64,000 nt of DNA from Adenanthera pavonina. Lineage: Eukaryota > Streptophyta > Magnoliopsida > Fabales > Fabaceae. The DNA is taken from NCBI GenBank assembly GCA_026686845.1, contig JAIVEN010000015.1:25773501-25837500 (forward strand), in the 5' to 3' direction. Positions 37,101-47,692 of the stretch are shown in pieces (the stretch's first letter is position 1; each line of letters opens with the position of its first letter). The notes under the pieces are model-generated. The model saw nothing but the letters and a program-made list of their open reading frames with translations. It searched no databases and had not been told where the DNA came from. The position numbers and the translations under genes were made by a program.

Positions 37101-37719
37101 AAATAATTAAATTAAAAACTTAATTTCCAAAAATTATCCCAAAATTCTCATAAATCCAAAATTCGTTTAAAATTATGAAAATCATTTAAAAATCCAAAAT
37201 TAGTTGAAATTAATTATCGAAACTACTAAGTATGAGGAATAAAAATAGTGAAAATTTAAGAGTTATCAATTCCCCACACTTAATCTTTTGCACTCCAGGA
37301 CAAAACAAAACAAAAGCTATAGAAAAATAAAAGATAACCAAAATGAAAGCAAGGTATGAGAAATGAATGAACTAGATGATCAACTAACACAATTATATCC
37401 TTTAAATCAAGATAAGTTAATAAACGTTGTAGGATTAAATACCATGACAAAGAAACTTCACCGAGGTCATTTAGAAGTCTAGGGTCCTCACAAGAGATGT
37501 GTTTGATTCACTCTTTCACTCAAGTGGCTTGTGTTTACCCTCAATTCCTCCACCTTAACTCTCTTTCCATAAGCTTGGCGAATGTCTAAGCTCTCCACCA
37601 CTATTAGGGTCAATCACACTACATAGATCAAAATGACTTTTATTGGGATGGTTAGGGTTAGAAAAGAAAAGGAATATGTAAGAAATGGAATGAGATAACA
37701 AGACAAAACAAATAGGATG
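34148..37719 (-). other. Degenerate Gypsy-type non-coding DNA
   Basis: No coding domain. Read on the minus strand, GATTAAGTGTGGGGAATTG near 37270-37290 is the non-coding marker often seen after the last ORF of Athila/Tat elements. It is followed by very AT-rich sequence and then GA-rich leaders near 36350-36500 and 34740-34800. I interpret it as one or more broken LTRs. The ends were not found. Confidence 0.35.
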
Positions 37720-38623
37720 TGTAACATCCCAAGAAAACTAAAATATCTAAAAATGCATAGAAAATTTACAAAAATAGGCAGACACCATTTTGCGTGAAAT
37801 AGGGTAAAGAGGTTATTTTTTCTGGTTGGATAAAAAAATGAGAAATTATGTTTTTATCCCTAAAAATTTTAAAAATGGAATTCATGTCCCAATGCAATAA
37901 AAATCACTGGGAAAAGGAAATTAAAAAATTCTTGGGGAAAATTACAACTAAAGACTTGGAAGTTTCAAATATTATAATTTAACCTCGGGGGTCAGGGATA
38001 ATTTTGTAAATATGAAAAATTACTATTAGAATGAAGCCTTCGACAAGAGAAGTCCAACAATATATGGCGCTGAGGGTTAATGATTAAGAATAACTAAATA
38101 ATCAGTGTCAAGTATTTAAAAGTAATTTTATATTAATAAAGTAGATTGTGGGCCCTATGGATAGTTGAAAGATAACCGAGATAGGATATGAGTCTTACAC
38201 AGATATCATTTGGGATAGGATGATTAAGGAAACATATATATAAATTTGGAATACTCCTATATCCCTAAAATGTTAATTTATTATAAAAAGCGATTTTATC
38301 ATGATAGTTAAAAATTACCCAATTCAAAATATATCTGGACCAGGAAAAATTGAGCAGTATGACATGCTCAAATACCTCACTCTAGGAGTGATTTTGGGGT
38401 AGCTGGTCAACAAGAATTTTGGAGAAAACTTCTCCAAGAAGTTGTTATTTTTTTTGCCTAAAAAGTAACTATAGCTAGCTTAGGTAATTAACCATGATTA
38501 CCTTGTAATTAAGCCACATAATCCTTCTCTTCCTTTCTCATTCTGCACGTTATTTTCCTTTAGCAAACCAGTGGAAAAAACACAAGGATGGAAGAGAGAC
38601 AGAGAGAAAGAAGAAGAGGAAAG
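37720..38623 (-). mobile_element. LTR-like family 2, copy B (left part)
   Basis: It begins TGTAACATCCCAAGAAAA. The sequence is the inverted counterpart of 27912 leftward to about 26300, including TTTTGCGTGAAATAGGG and GAGAAAACTTCTCCAAGAAG. It is interrupted at 38624 by the outer SIRE element and resumes at 62246. No coding region. Confidence 0.7.
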
Positions 38624-40286
38624 TGTTAGTTAGGCTGACTTCCCAAGAGGGGGGTGAATTGGGAAGTTTGAAAATTTTCTGCATAAGGTGAAAACAATGA
38701 AGAAAGCAAGGTATGACAGAAAAACAGAGTATAAAGCAGTAAGATGAGAGAATAGTGATAGAGAGAAGAAAAACTCTGATATTTATCCTGGTTCGATCTC
38801 TCCACTTGACCTACGTCCAGTCCCCAAGACACCACTTGAGATTTTCCACTATTTAGCAAGAATTCAACAGGCTTCTTGCAAATGCCACAGTACAACGTCA
38901 GTGCTCTATTTTCTAGAGCTCACTCAATCAATTTCTGCACTTTCACAAAGTGCTTTACAATCCCTTGTGATATCTCCTCATAAGAAAATCTATCTTCCAG
39001 ATGAAGATTAGATTGTTTACAAAGATGAAGCTCTCTTGAATAGAGTGAATATGAAAGTTGAAGTACAAGTATTGAAGTAAGAGGGTAAAAGTCTTTGAGT
39101 AGGAGATTTGGCAGAATTTCAGTATATACAAAGTTTGATTCGTTTCCCATAACATCAAATGATGTTATATTTATAGATTTATGTCTCAAATGTCCGTTCG
39201 AGACAAACTCTATCTGTTAGAGAAGTTATCCAACAGTTACTCTGAAAAACTATCCGTTAACCAACCGCATTTAATGCTTTTGACATACTGAAATTCGAAT
39301 TTCGGTTGGTCAACAGACGAATTTTGAAGGAACCAAAGGTTAAAGCTTCAACGTTGGAAGACTGAAGTTCGTCTGTGATGAAGTGAAATTCGAATTTTGA
39401 AACTTAGAAAAAGTTTCCATGTTGTGACATACGAATTTTCAAGAAGAAAGTTTTTCTGTTAAGTGTGAACAGTATTTTCAATTTGCTACAGTGCCCTCGA
39501 AATTCGAATTTTGGAATCCCAAAATTCGTCTGTCCGTAGTAGGCTCAAAAGACACAGTAGTTCATTTACTTCGAAATTCGAATTTTCAAAGAGTGAAGTT
39601 CGTCTGTCAGAGAGACCTCCTTTCAGACTTACTTCAACATTCAAATTTGTAAACATTGTCCTTCGTATGTCATCATATCATTTCAACAGACTCACAACTT
39701 TAGCTTCTGAAATTTGAATTTCCATGTTTAAAATTCGTCTGTCATTTAGCAATCTTTGAAACTCAATATAATCTTGATTTCAAATGAACTTTAACATTGT
39801 TTCAGACGAATTTCTTCAGTTTTCATAAGTTTCATTTTGTCTGAAATTCGAATGTTCAAAACTCAAAGTTCGTCTGTTGCTCAACAGCTTCTTTCAGACA
39901 CTTATGAAAATTCAAATTTTGGAAAATCAAAATTCATCTGTCAGAGAAGCATCTCTTTAGACTTATTCAGTTTTAGCTCGAAATTCGAATTTCCAAAGCC
40001 AAAGTTTGAATTTCCAATATGACAGTTCAATGTAAACTTTTCAAACTTTGTCTGTTGGTGGGTATTTTTCAAATATTTCATGATTTAACATAAAATCAAG
40101 TTTTTAAAACATCTTTTCATCAAATCAAAGTCTTTTACCCATATTCAAACATAACTAATGATCCTACAACAAATCTTGCATAGATTACTCAGAACTTCTT
40201 CACTTGAAACATTTTGAGCTCCTTTGATATCTTCATTCCAAGCTCTTGAATGTTGGTTTGGAATCATCAAAACTCTAGATTCAACA
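38624..40286 (-). repeat. 3' LTR of outer SIRE element
   Basis: 1,663 bp. It starts TGTTAGTTAGGCTGAC on the plus strand and ends CTAGATTCAACA. The TATA-like box CTATAAATATAAC (minus strand) is at 39164-39176. Its U3 side (39290-40060) holds many AAATTCGAATTT and TTCGTCTGTC words. Confidence 0.93.
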
Positions 40287-40300
40287 TTCTCCCCCTTTTT
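40287..40300 (-). promoter_or_regulatory. Polypurine tract of outer SIRE element
   Basis: The minus strand reads AAAAAGGGGGAGAA directly next to the 3' LTR. It is the expected plus-strand priming site. Confidence 0.85.
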
Positions 40301-40619
40301 GATGATGGCAAAACAACTTTCAAACTGGATTAGTACTTGGGTTTGCTTTAGTAAGCTCCCCCTCAACATATGCATTATATTTCAAAAGATATCATACATA
40401 GCAAATCAGTGAAGAGATTCAAGAAGTGATAAGTACAAATCATTGCAACCAAGGAATTCATTCATTTCAATAATTGTTGCTTTACAGAAACAAATTAAAG
40501 TAAAAAGTACTTCAAAAACCAATTTCAAAACACAAAGTACAATCATCAAACAAACAACATCTGAAACAAAATATAGCACAACAAGAGGATTCAAGCCTAA
40601 GTTCTAAGCAGTCCTTCCA

Positions 40620-42818
40620 TCACTTCTTCTTTGGCTTGGTCTTCTTGCTGTACGTCTTCCCAGATGGCTCAGCAGCAGATTTTCCAGTTTGCTTCTTCTT
40701 CTCCCCCTTTTTGGCATCATCAGGAAGACCAACAAAATCAATCGGAGGAGGGATCTGAGAAATTGGAATGGCTTGAAGTGGCACAGGAGCAAAAGGGATT
40801 TCTGGTTCAACTAGTGCAGGAGGCTCAGAAAGCTCAGGACTTGTCTCTTCATCATTATTAGAGACCTCAAGCAACTCCTGCATTTCCTGCCTGGAAAGAG
40901 CCAATTGAGCTCTTTGTATCTCTGAGAGTCCATAAGCAGCAAGAGAAGAAGGAGCTGGTTCATCAGGATGAAACATTTCTTCAAGCCTTCTCCTCTGTGC
41001 TTGCAGCAGAGCATTGTGAGCAATAGCTTTGTAATCAACAACAGGCACAATGTTTCTCTCTTCATTGCTGGCACCCTCCTGCATTGAGGAGGTGGAAATG
41101 GCTGCCACCAGTCTTTCAACTTGCTCAGATTCTTGAATGGAAAGAATTGAATCTTGAGCATCTTCTTGAATAGGCTCATGAGGACTTGTTTCCTGAGGTC
41201 CTTCTTCTTCCAAACCATAGTCCAATGGTGAACCAGGACTTGGTGTCCTCATTGTACCAGCAGGCTCAGCACCATCCAAATCATCATCATGGTCAAAAGA
41301 GGCTAGCTCGAAGGGGCTTGGAGGCTCAGGGTTTGGAGACTGAATAGGCACAGAGAACCCTGGCTGAGGTGGAGCTGATGTGGCAAGAATTGCACTTCGA
41401 ATTTCTTCATAGGCATCAGCAACCACTTTCATGTTCTTTGCCAACTGATGAATCTGATCTTGCAGATGAGCAAACTTGGCATTTTGCTCATCCCTGATGC
41501 TAAGAATGAGTGTAGACAGGCTATCATACAACTCAGTGATCTTGGTTTGCTTGGCATGAGAGGAGGGAGTAGATGGAATGTGAGTAGGCTTAGATAGAGA
41601 TGGGATGGGTAAAGAGGGCTGAGGAGTAGGTCTGGCAGGAGCCTCAGAAGTACCCTCTTGCTGTTGGGAAGCACCTTCAACAAAGAAAAGATCTTCAGTT
41701 TTTCCTGTTCCCTTCCCAATCCATCTTCCTTCACTTCTTTCAATTCCCATTTTCTGAAGTTCTTCCTCCTTGAAGATCTTAGTAGGTTTCCCTTTCCCCT
41801 TCTCAAGATGCTGAATCCTAGCATACTGTAGAATTCTGGAAATGATAGCTGCGTAGGGGAGTGTGGAGTCCTTCCTCTAATCCCTTGCCTTGATCATGCG
41901 TTGGAGTATGATATGTCCCATATTGATCAGTTTTCCACGCATGATTGCTGCCATGACATGTGCCTCTGCCCTTGTTATCAGATTGAAGCTGCCTCCTTTG
42001 TTGAATATTATCTTAGACACTATATAGTGTAGGATCATCACTTGAGCACTGAGGTCTGTGGTCTTCAACACGTTTATGGATGGCCAGTTTTCCCTTCTTC
42101 TGAACAATGTGCTCAGAATTGTGCTCTCCTTGTAGTTCAGAAAGGGGCCATCTTCTTCATTAGCCGTTTCTGCCTCATCCATGTATCCAGAGGCAATGAT
42201 GTCAATCTTGAGGCCATCTTGGCCTGGGATTTCCAACACTTCATTCAAAGTTTCATCTGAGAGGCAGATGGTCCTTGATCTCAGATTAACCTCCCACTTC
42301 CTTTTCTTACTGTTGTATTTCAAGGAGGCATACCATGTCTTTATCACCTCATCATCATATCTCTCCAATACTTCCAACAGATTCTTGTATCTCAACATTC
42401 ATATACCAGCATCAAAACTATTAGAGACTAAGAAATCTTCCAAGTTTACATAATGAGGCTTGATTACCTTTTTATTGGCAAACTTGGTGGAGTATTCCTC
42501 TTGAATCTATGGAGTGCTCCATAATGGCAGTGCGGTAAGCTCATATTCTCCAAATTCAGTACTTGAGGATGAAGTGGAAGCAACATTCTCAGCAGCAATA
42601 GGAATAGGGACCGAAGGTTCTGCTGTCTTCGAGGAAGAGGGACCAGCTTTCTTTGATTCTCCCTTGGGTGTAGTTTTCTGGCGTTTGGAAGGAGTTCCCT
42701 TGCTGGATTTGGCCTTTCTCTTCGGTTTTTCTCCTTCTCGGGAAGCATATTGTGATTTAACTAAACGTTTTGGATGAGCCTCTCCTTTGCCAGCTTCTGG
42801 ATTCTTAACTCTTGCCAT
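40620..42818 (-). pseudogene. Env-like third ORF of outer SIRE element, broken by stops
   Basis: One reading frame runs through the whole length but has stops at 42507-42509 (after LPLWSTP), just before 42398, and at 41877-41879 (after MIKARD). The initiator is taken as the ATG at 42818 (MARVKNPE), not the GTG-like start two codons earlier. The N-terminus is basic (KRLVKSQYA, KPKRKAK). The middle part carries the conserved KTWYASLKYNSKKRKWEV and NEVLEIPGQDG blocks of the family usually called putative plant transposon protein. The C-terminal half is Pro/Ser/Glu-rich and ends in a Lys-rich tail. No signal peptide or membrane segment is visible. The function is unknown. Confidence 0.85.
40699..40712 (-). 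promoter_or_regulatory. Second copy of the polypurine tract inside the env-like ORF (outer)
   Basis: The 14-nt sequence is identical to the PPT at 40287-40300. It is coding sequence for the KKGEKK stretch. Confidence 0.55.
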
Positions 42819-43808
42819 TTTCACGGATGGATGATGCAGAATGAAGCAAAGAATAGGTTTAAAGGATGTGAAAGAAAGTTTAATCAGTGAAAAATGACGG
42901 TTTTTGGTCAGAATTGAAGAGCATTGAATGGAGGATTAGAACATACTCTGAGAGAATAGGAATAGGGTTGCGTCTGTTCTTTGGAAAACCGTCAGTTTTA
43001 ACGTATATAATCGCCTGATAGATGAATTTTGAGGGGTCAAAATTCGAACTTCGGGTAGTTATAAGTTAAACCGTTCAGCAAAGCTTACTGACAGACAAAT
43101 TTTCTTCTGAAAGTTCGTCTGACAGAGGCTTGGTACAAGCAATACAAGATGAACAGATGAAATTTGTTTCAACAAAGTTCAAATTTTGAAGTATAAACAT
43201 AAAACAGCAAACAAACCACCAAACATAGACGAATTAAGCATACAAAACTTCATCTTTCAAGGATTCAACATTGAGGAGCATGTTTCAACAAACGAATTTT
43301 AAGTCAGAAATTCGAATTTCTCTATTTTGTGAAAGTTTTCCAACATTTGTATGTTAAGAGATAAACATTAGTATAATCATCATGTTGGACAAACATAACT
43401 TTGAAATTTTTGTTCTTGAAAATTTGAATTTTGAAGGTCCAACAGACGAATTTTAAGGTATTATCGAGAACTGTTCCAACTTATAACAGGCTGAAGTTCG
43501 TCTGTTGGGTATCCAAATTCGAATGTTGACCATGCTGACTTCCTCATAAACTCAATTTTTCACAGAAGTTCGTCTAACACACAATCAATATACGAATTTT
43601 AACTTTAAAAACTTACATAATGGATCCAGAAACTCAGAATTTTTGCTATTTTTTTTATTGTTCCATTCTGGTGTGCTCCATTTTTCATATTTATCAGCAT
43701 TGAAACTCATAAGGAGCACCTACAACTTAAATTAAACGCACTTTGATGCTAAAGTTAGAACTAATTCAATGTTGGAAAATCTAAAAACAGAATTACACAC
43801 GGATTTAC
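42819..43808 (-). promoter_or_regulatory. Spacer between pol and env-like ORF, with promoter-like layout (outer)
   Basis: About 990 bp without coding signal. CAGACGAATTT and AAATTCGAA words, shared with the LTR U3 array, are scattered through about 43020-43620. A TATA-like ATTATATACG (minus strand) lies at 43002-43010, 184 nt before the ATG at 42818. The inner element has the same arrangement at nearly the same distance. Confidence 0.45.
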
Positions 43809-45684
43809 TTACAATTCATTAGGATTTACCATGCCAAATTCTCATTTTATTTTGCAATGTCTATCTTCTGATAGAGGCTTTGTCAAGATATCTGTAACTT
43901 GATCTTCAGTAGGGATGTATTCTGGTCTGATTTCTCCTTTCAAAATATGATCCCTTATGAAGTGGTGCCTAACTTCAATATGTTTTGTCCTTTAATGCAT
44001 GACAGGATTCTTTGTGATATTAATGGCATTTTGATTGTCACACATGATTGGTATTTCCTTCATTTTAACCTCAAGATCTTCAAGTTATTGTTTCATCCAG
44101 ATAATTTGGGCACAACAGCTTCTAGCTGCAACATACTCAGCCTTTGCTGTGGATAAGGCTACACTGTTTTACTTCTTGCTGAACCATGAAACCAAGGATC
44201 CTTCAAGAAACTGACATGTTCCACTTGTGCTTTTTCTGTCAGTTTTGGATCCTGCAAAGTCAGCATCAGTGTATCCTTTGAGATCTTCTCTATTGCCCTT
44301 CGGATACCAAAGTCCCATATGTGAAGTTCCAATTAGATATCTGAAGATACGTTTCACAGCAGTTGCACGGGTCTCCTTGGGACATGATTGGAATCTTGCA
44401 CACATACAGACACTAAACATAATATCAGGTCTGCTGGCAGTTAGGTACAGTAGGGATCCAATCATTCTCTTATACTGAGTTATGTCAAACAATTTCCCTT
44501 TTTCATCCATATTTAGTTTGGTTGCAGTAGCCATAGGTGTCCCAATTGGCTGGGCATTTTCCATTCCAAACATCTTCAACAATTCCTTCAGATACTTGGA
44601 TTGATTGAGGAAGATACCATCATTGCACTGTCTAATTTGCAATCCAAGGAAGAAGTTGAGTTCACCCATCATAGACATTTTGAATTCCCCCTGCATTAAC
44701 TTAGAAAAATTCTTGCAAAGAAACTCATTAGTAGCACCAAATATAATATCATCAACATAGATTTGAACAATAAGTCTTTATTTTCTTTCTTAGTAAATAA
44801 AGTTGTATCTACTTTTCCTCTGTTAAACCCCTTTTCAGTTAAAAAATTACTCAATCTTTCATACCATGCTCTAGGGGCTTGTTTTAAACCGTAAAGAGCT
44901 TTCTTCAGTTTATAAACATGGTTTGGCTTTGTAGAATCCTCAAAACCTAGAGGTTGATCTACATAAACCTCTTCCATGATATATCCATTTAGAAAATCAC
45001 TCTTCATATCCATTTGATATAGCAAAATATTTTTCATGCATGCATATGCTAATAGAATTCTAATTGCTTCTAATCTAGCTACTGGAGCAAAGGTTTCCTC
45101 AAAATCAATACCCTCTTCTTGATTATATCCTTTAGCAACCAGTCTAGCTTTATTTCTGATGATTGATCCTAATTCATCAAGTTTATTTCTAAAAACCCAT
45201 TTGGTACCTATGACAGGATGATTTTTGGGTCTAGGCACTAAATCCCAGATTTGATTTCTTTCAAACTGATTTAATTTATCCTGCATAGCTAGAATCCAGT
45301 ACTCATCAATTAAGGCTTCCTCAGTACATTTAGGTTCAATTTGTGAGATGAAAGCACAATTAATCATTTGATCCTTTAACTGTTTTCTGGTTCTAACTCT
45401 CTCTTGAATATTCCCTATCACTTGATCAACATGATGATTCCTTTGATATCTCCAAGCTCTAGGGAGTTCTTGAGATATTTCTTCATTATTTTCTTCTTCA
45501 AAATCTCTCCTGAATATCTTCCTCTATATTAACAGATTCAGATATTTTTGGAGGTTCAATTATACCTTTATTAGAGATATCTAACATTTTAAAGTTTGAA
45601 ACAAGATCATCTTCATCAGAAACATGTTTAGAAGCGGTTTTATTTTCGATAAACACTACATGCACAGATTTTTCTACCAAGTTA
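43809..45684 (-). pseudogene. 3' half of outer SIRE pol (RT and RNase H), broken
   Basis: This continues the pol gene cut by the inner element. The reverse transcriptase part has NHPVIGTKWVFRNKL, ARLVAKGYNQEEGIDFEETF and the ALYGLKQAPRAWY block. A 2-bp deletion near 45510 and a 4-bp deletion near 44778 shift the frame. The second falls just before the catalytic YVDD, so that motif is lost from the main frame. RNase H follows (GYTDADFAGSKTDRKSTSG), with a CAA-to-TAA stop at 44169-44171 after SWFSKK. The gene ends at the NPNEL stop at 43809. It cannot make an active enzyme. Confidence 0.9.
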
Positions 45685-47407
45685 TGTTAGCAAGGCTGAC
45701 TTCCCAAGAGGGGGGGTGAATTGGGAAGATTGAAATTTTTCTGCACAAAGTAAAGCAAGTGAAAATATCACAGTATAATGAAAACAACGTGTAAAACAGA
45801 GCAAGTTGATAAGTAGAGATAAGGAGAAGAAAACTCAGTGATTTATCCTGGTTCGGTCTATCCACTTGACCTACATCCAGTCCCCAAGACACCTCTTGAG
45901 ATTTATCCACTATCCAGCAAGAATTTCAACGGGCTTCTTACTAAGGCCACAGTACACGAGTCTGCTCTGTTCTGAGCTCTCTCAAACTCTCTAAGCACTT
46001 TCTCTATGTGCTTCCCAATCCCCTTGTGAATACCCCTCACAAGTAAATCTATCTTTCAGATAAAGAGTAGATTGTTTACAAATGAATAACTCTCTAGAAT
46101 AGAGTAGATATGAAAGTTTAAGTACAAATAATGAAGTTGGAAGGGTAAAAGCTTTTGAGATGAAGATTCAGCAGAAATTCGGTATATACAAGTTTGATTC
46201 GTTACTCACAACTTCAAATAATGTTATATTTATAGATTTAGATCTCAAATATCCGTTAGAGACTAAATCTATCCGTTGGGGAAGTTATCCAACGGTTACT
46301 CTGAAAAACTATCCGTTCACCAACCGCATTTAATGTTTCTGACATACTGAAATTCGAATTTCGGTTGGCTAACAGACGAATTTCGAGGGAACCGAAGGTT
46401 AAAGCCTCCAACGTAAAAATGCGAAGTTCATCTGTCCATAGAGTGAAATTCGAATTTCGAAACTCATAAAATATTTTCACAATGTGACATACGAATTTTT
46501 AAGAAGTAAGATTTTCTGTTAAGTGTGAACAGTGTTTTCAATTTGCTACAGTGCCCTCGAAATTCGAATTTTGGATGCCCAAAATTCGTCTGTCCATTGA
46601 ACGTCCAAATAGACACAGTAGTTCACTTTCTTTGAAATTCGAATTTTGACAGAGTGAAATTCGTCTGTCAGAGACCAGTTTTGAGACTTAAATCATTCTT
46701 GATCTCAGATGAACTTTATCAAACATTCAGACGAATTCCCTCTATTTTCTCAAGTTTTGTTTTGTCTGAAATTCGAATTTTGAAAGAGTGAAATTCGAAT
46801 GTCACAAAGTAGCTTTTTTTGACTCAGATGAAAATTCAAATTTTGCTAAGTAAAAGTTCGTCTGTCAGAGAGCATTTTTCAAACTTAGTTTCTTCTTAAT
46901 TTCAGATGAACTTTAGCAAAGCTTCAGACGAATTTCTTTGGTTTTCATAAATGGTATTTTGTCTGAAATTCGAATTTTGAGACTGTGAAGTTCGTCTGTC
47001 ACAAAAAGGCTTCTTTCAGACTTGATTGAAGTTCGAATTTTGAATGACCAAAATTCGTCTGACAGAGGGACACCTTTCCAGACTTAATCAGTTTTAGCTC
47101 GAAATTCGAATTTCCAAAAGCAAAGTTCGAATTTCCAACTTGACAGTTCAGTTATACTTTCAAACTTCGTCTGTTTGTGAGTATTTTCCAAATAGGTAAA
47201 GATTTAAATTTCAAATCAAGGTTTGAAAATGTCTTTTTCTCAAATCAAAATCTTTTACCCAATCTAAACAAAAACTAAAAATCCTACAAAAGATCTAATA
47301 GCCAATTCACAGAAGACCTTCACTTGAAACAGCTTTAATCTCCTTTGATATCTTCAATCCAAGCTCTTGAGTGTTGGTTTGGAATCATCAAAACTCTTGA
47401 TCCAACA
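45685..47407 (-). repeat. 3' LTR of inner SIRE element
   Basis: 1,723 bp, with plus-strand ends TGTTAGCAAGG and TTGATCCAACA. The TATA-like CTATAAATATAAC (minus strand) is at 46223-46235. The U3 array of AAATTCGAATTT and TTCGTCTGTC words runs over about 46360-47180, upstream of that box. Confidence 0.95.
46223..46235 (-). promoter_or_regulatory. TATA-like box in inner 3' LTR
   Basis: The minus strand reads CTATAAATATAAC. The equivalent at 56329-56341 in the 5' LTR is identical, and the outer 3' LTR has it at 39164-39176. Confidence 0.65.
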
Positions 47408-47421
47408 TTCTCCCCCTTTTT
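47408..47421 (-). promoter_or_regulatory. Polypurine tract of inner SIRE element
   Basis: The minus strand reads AAAAAGGGGGAGAA immediately next to the 3' LTR. Confidence 0.88.
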
Positions 47422-47692
47422 GATGATGACAAAACAACTCACAAACTGGATTAGTACTTGGGTTTGCTTACACAAGCTCCCCCTCAATATATGCATTATA
47501 GTTCATAAGATATCATTTTCAGCAAATTAAGTGAAGAGATTTAAAGCCCAAATCATTGCAACCAAAAATATAATTTACGTAAACAAATTGTTGCAATACA
47601 TATTTCAATCAGTTCAGTTATTCTTTCAAACAAACAATAAAACAATTTAAAACTAGATACAACAAGAAGATTCAGCCTAAGATCTAAAAACA

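Noticed and set aside
41429..41824. Second-frame open frames over the env-like ORF (also 40811-41218, 48454-48873)
   Set aside because: They are Leu/Ser-rich shadows of the Pro/Ser/Glu-rich real frame in both elements.
46360..47180. AAATTCGAATTT words read as heat-shock elements
   Set aside because: Canonical elements need GAA and TTC separated by two bases. TTCGAA here has no gap, so I do not call them heat-shock elements.
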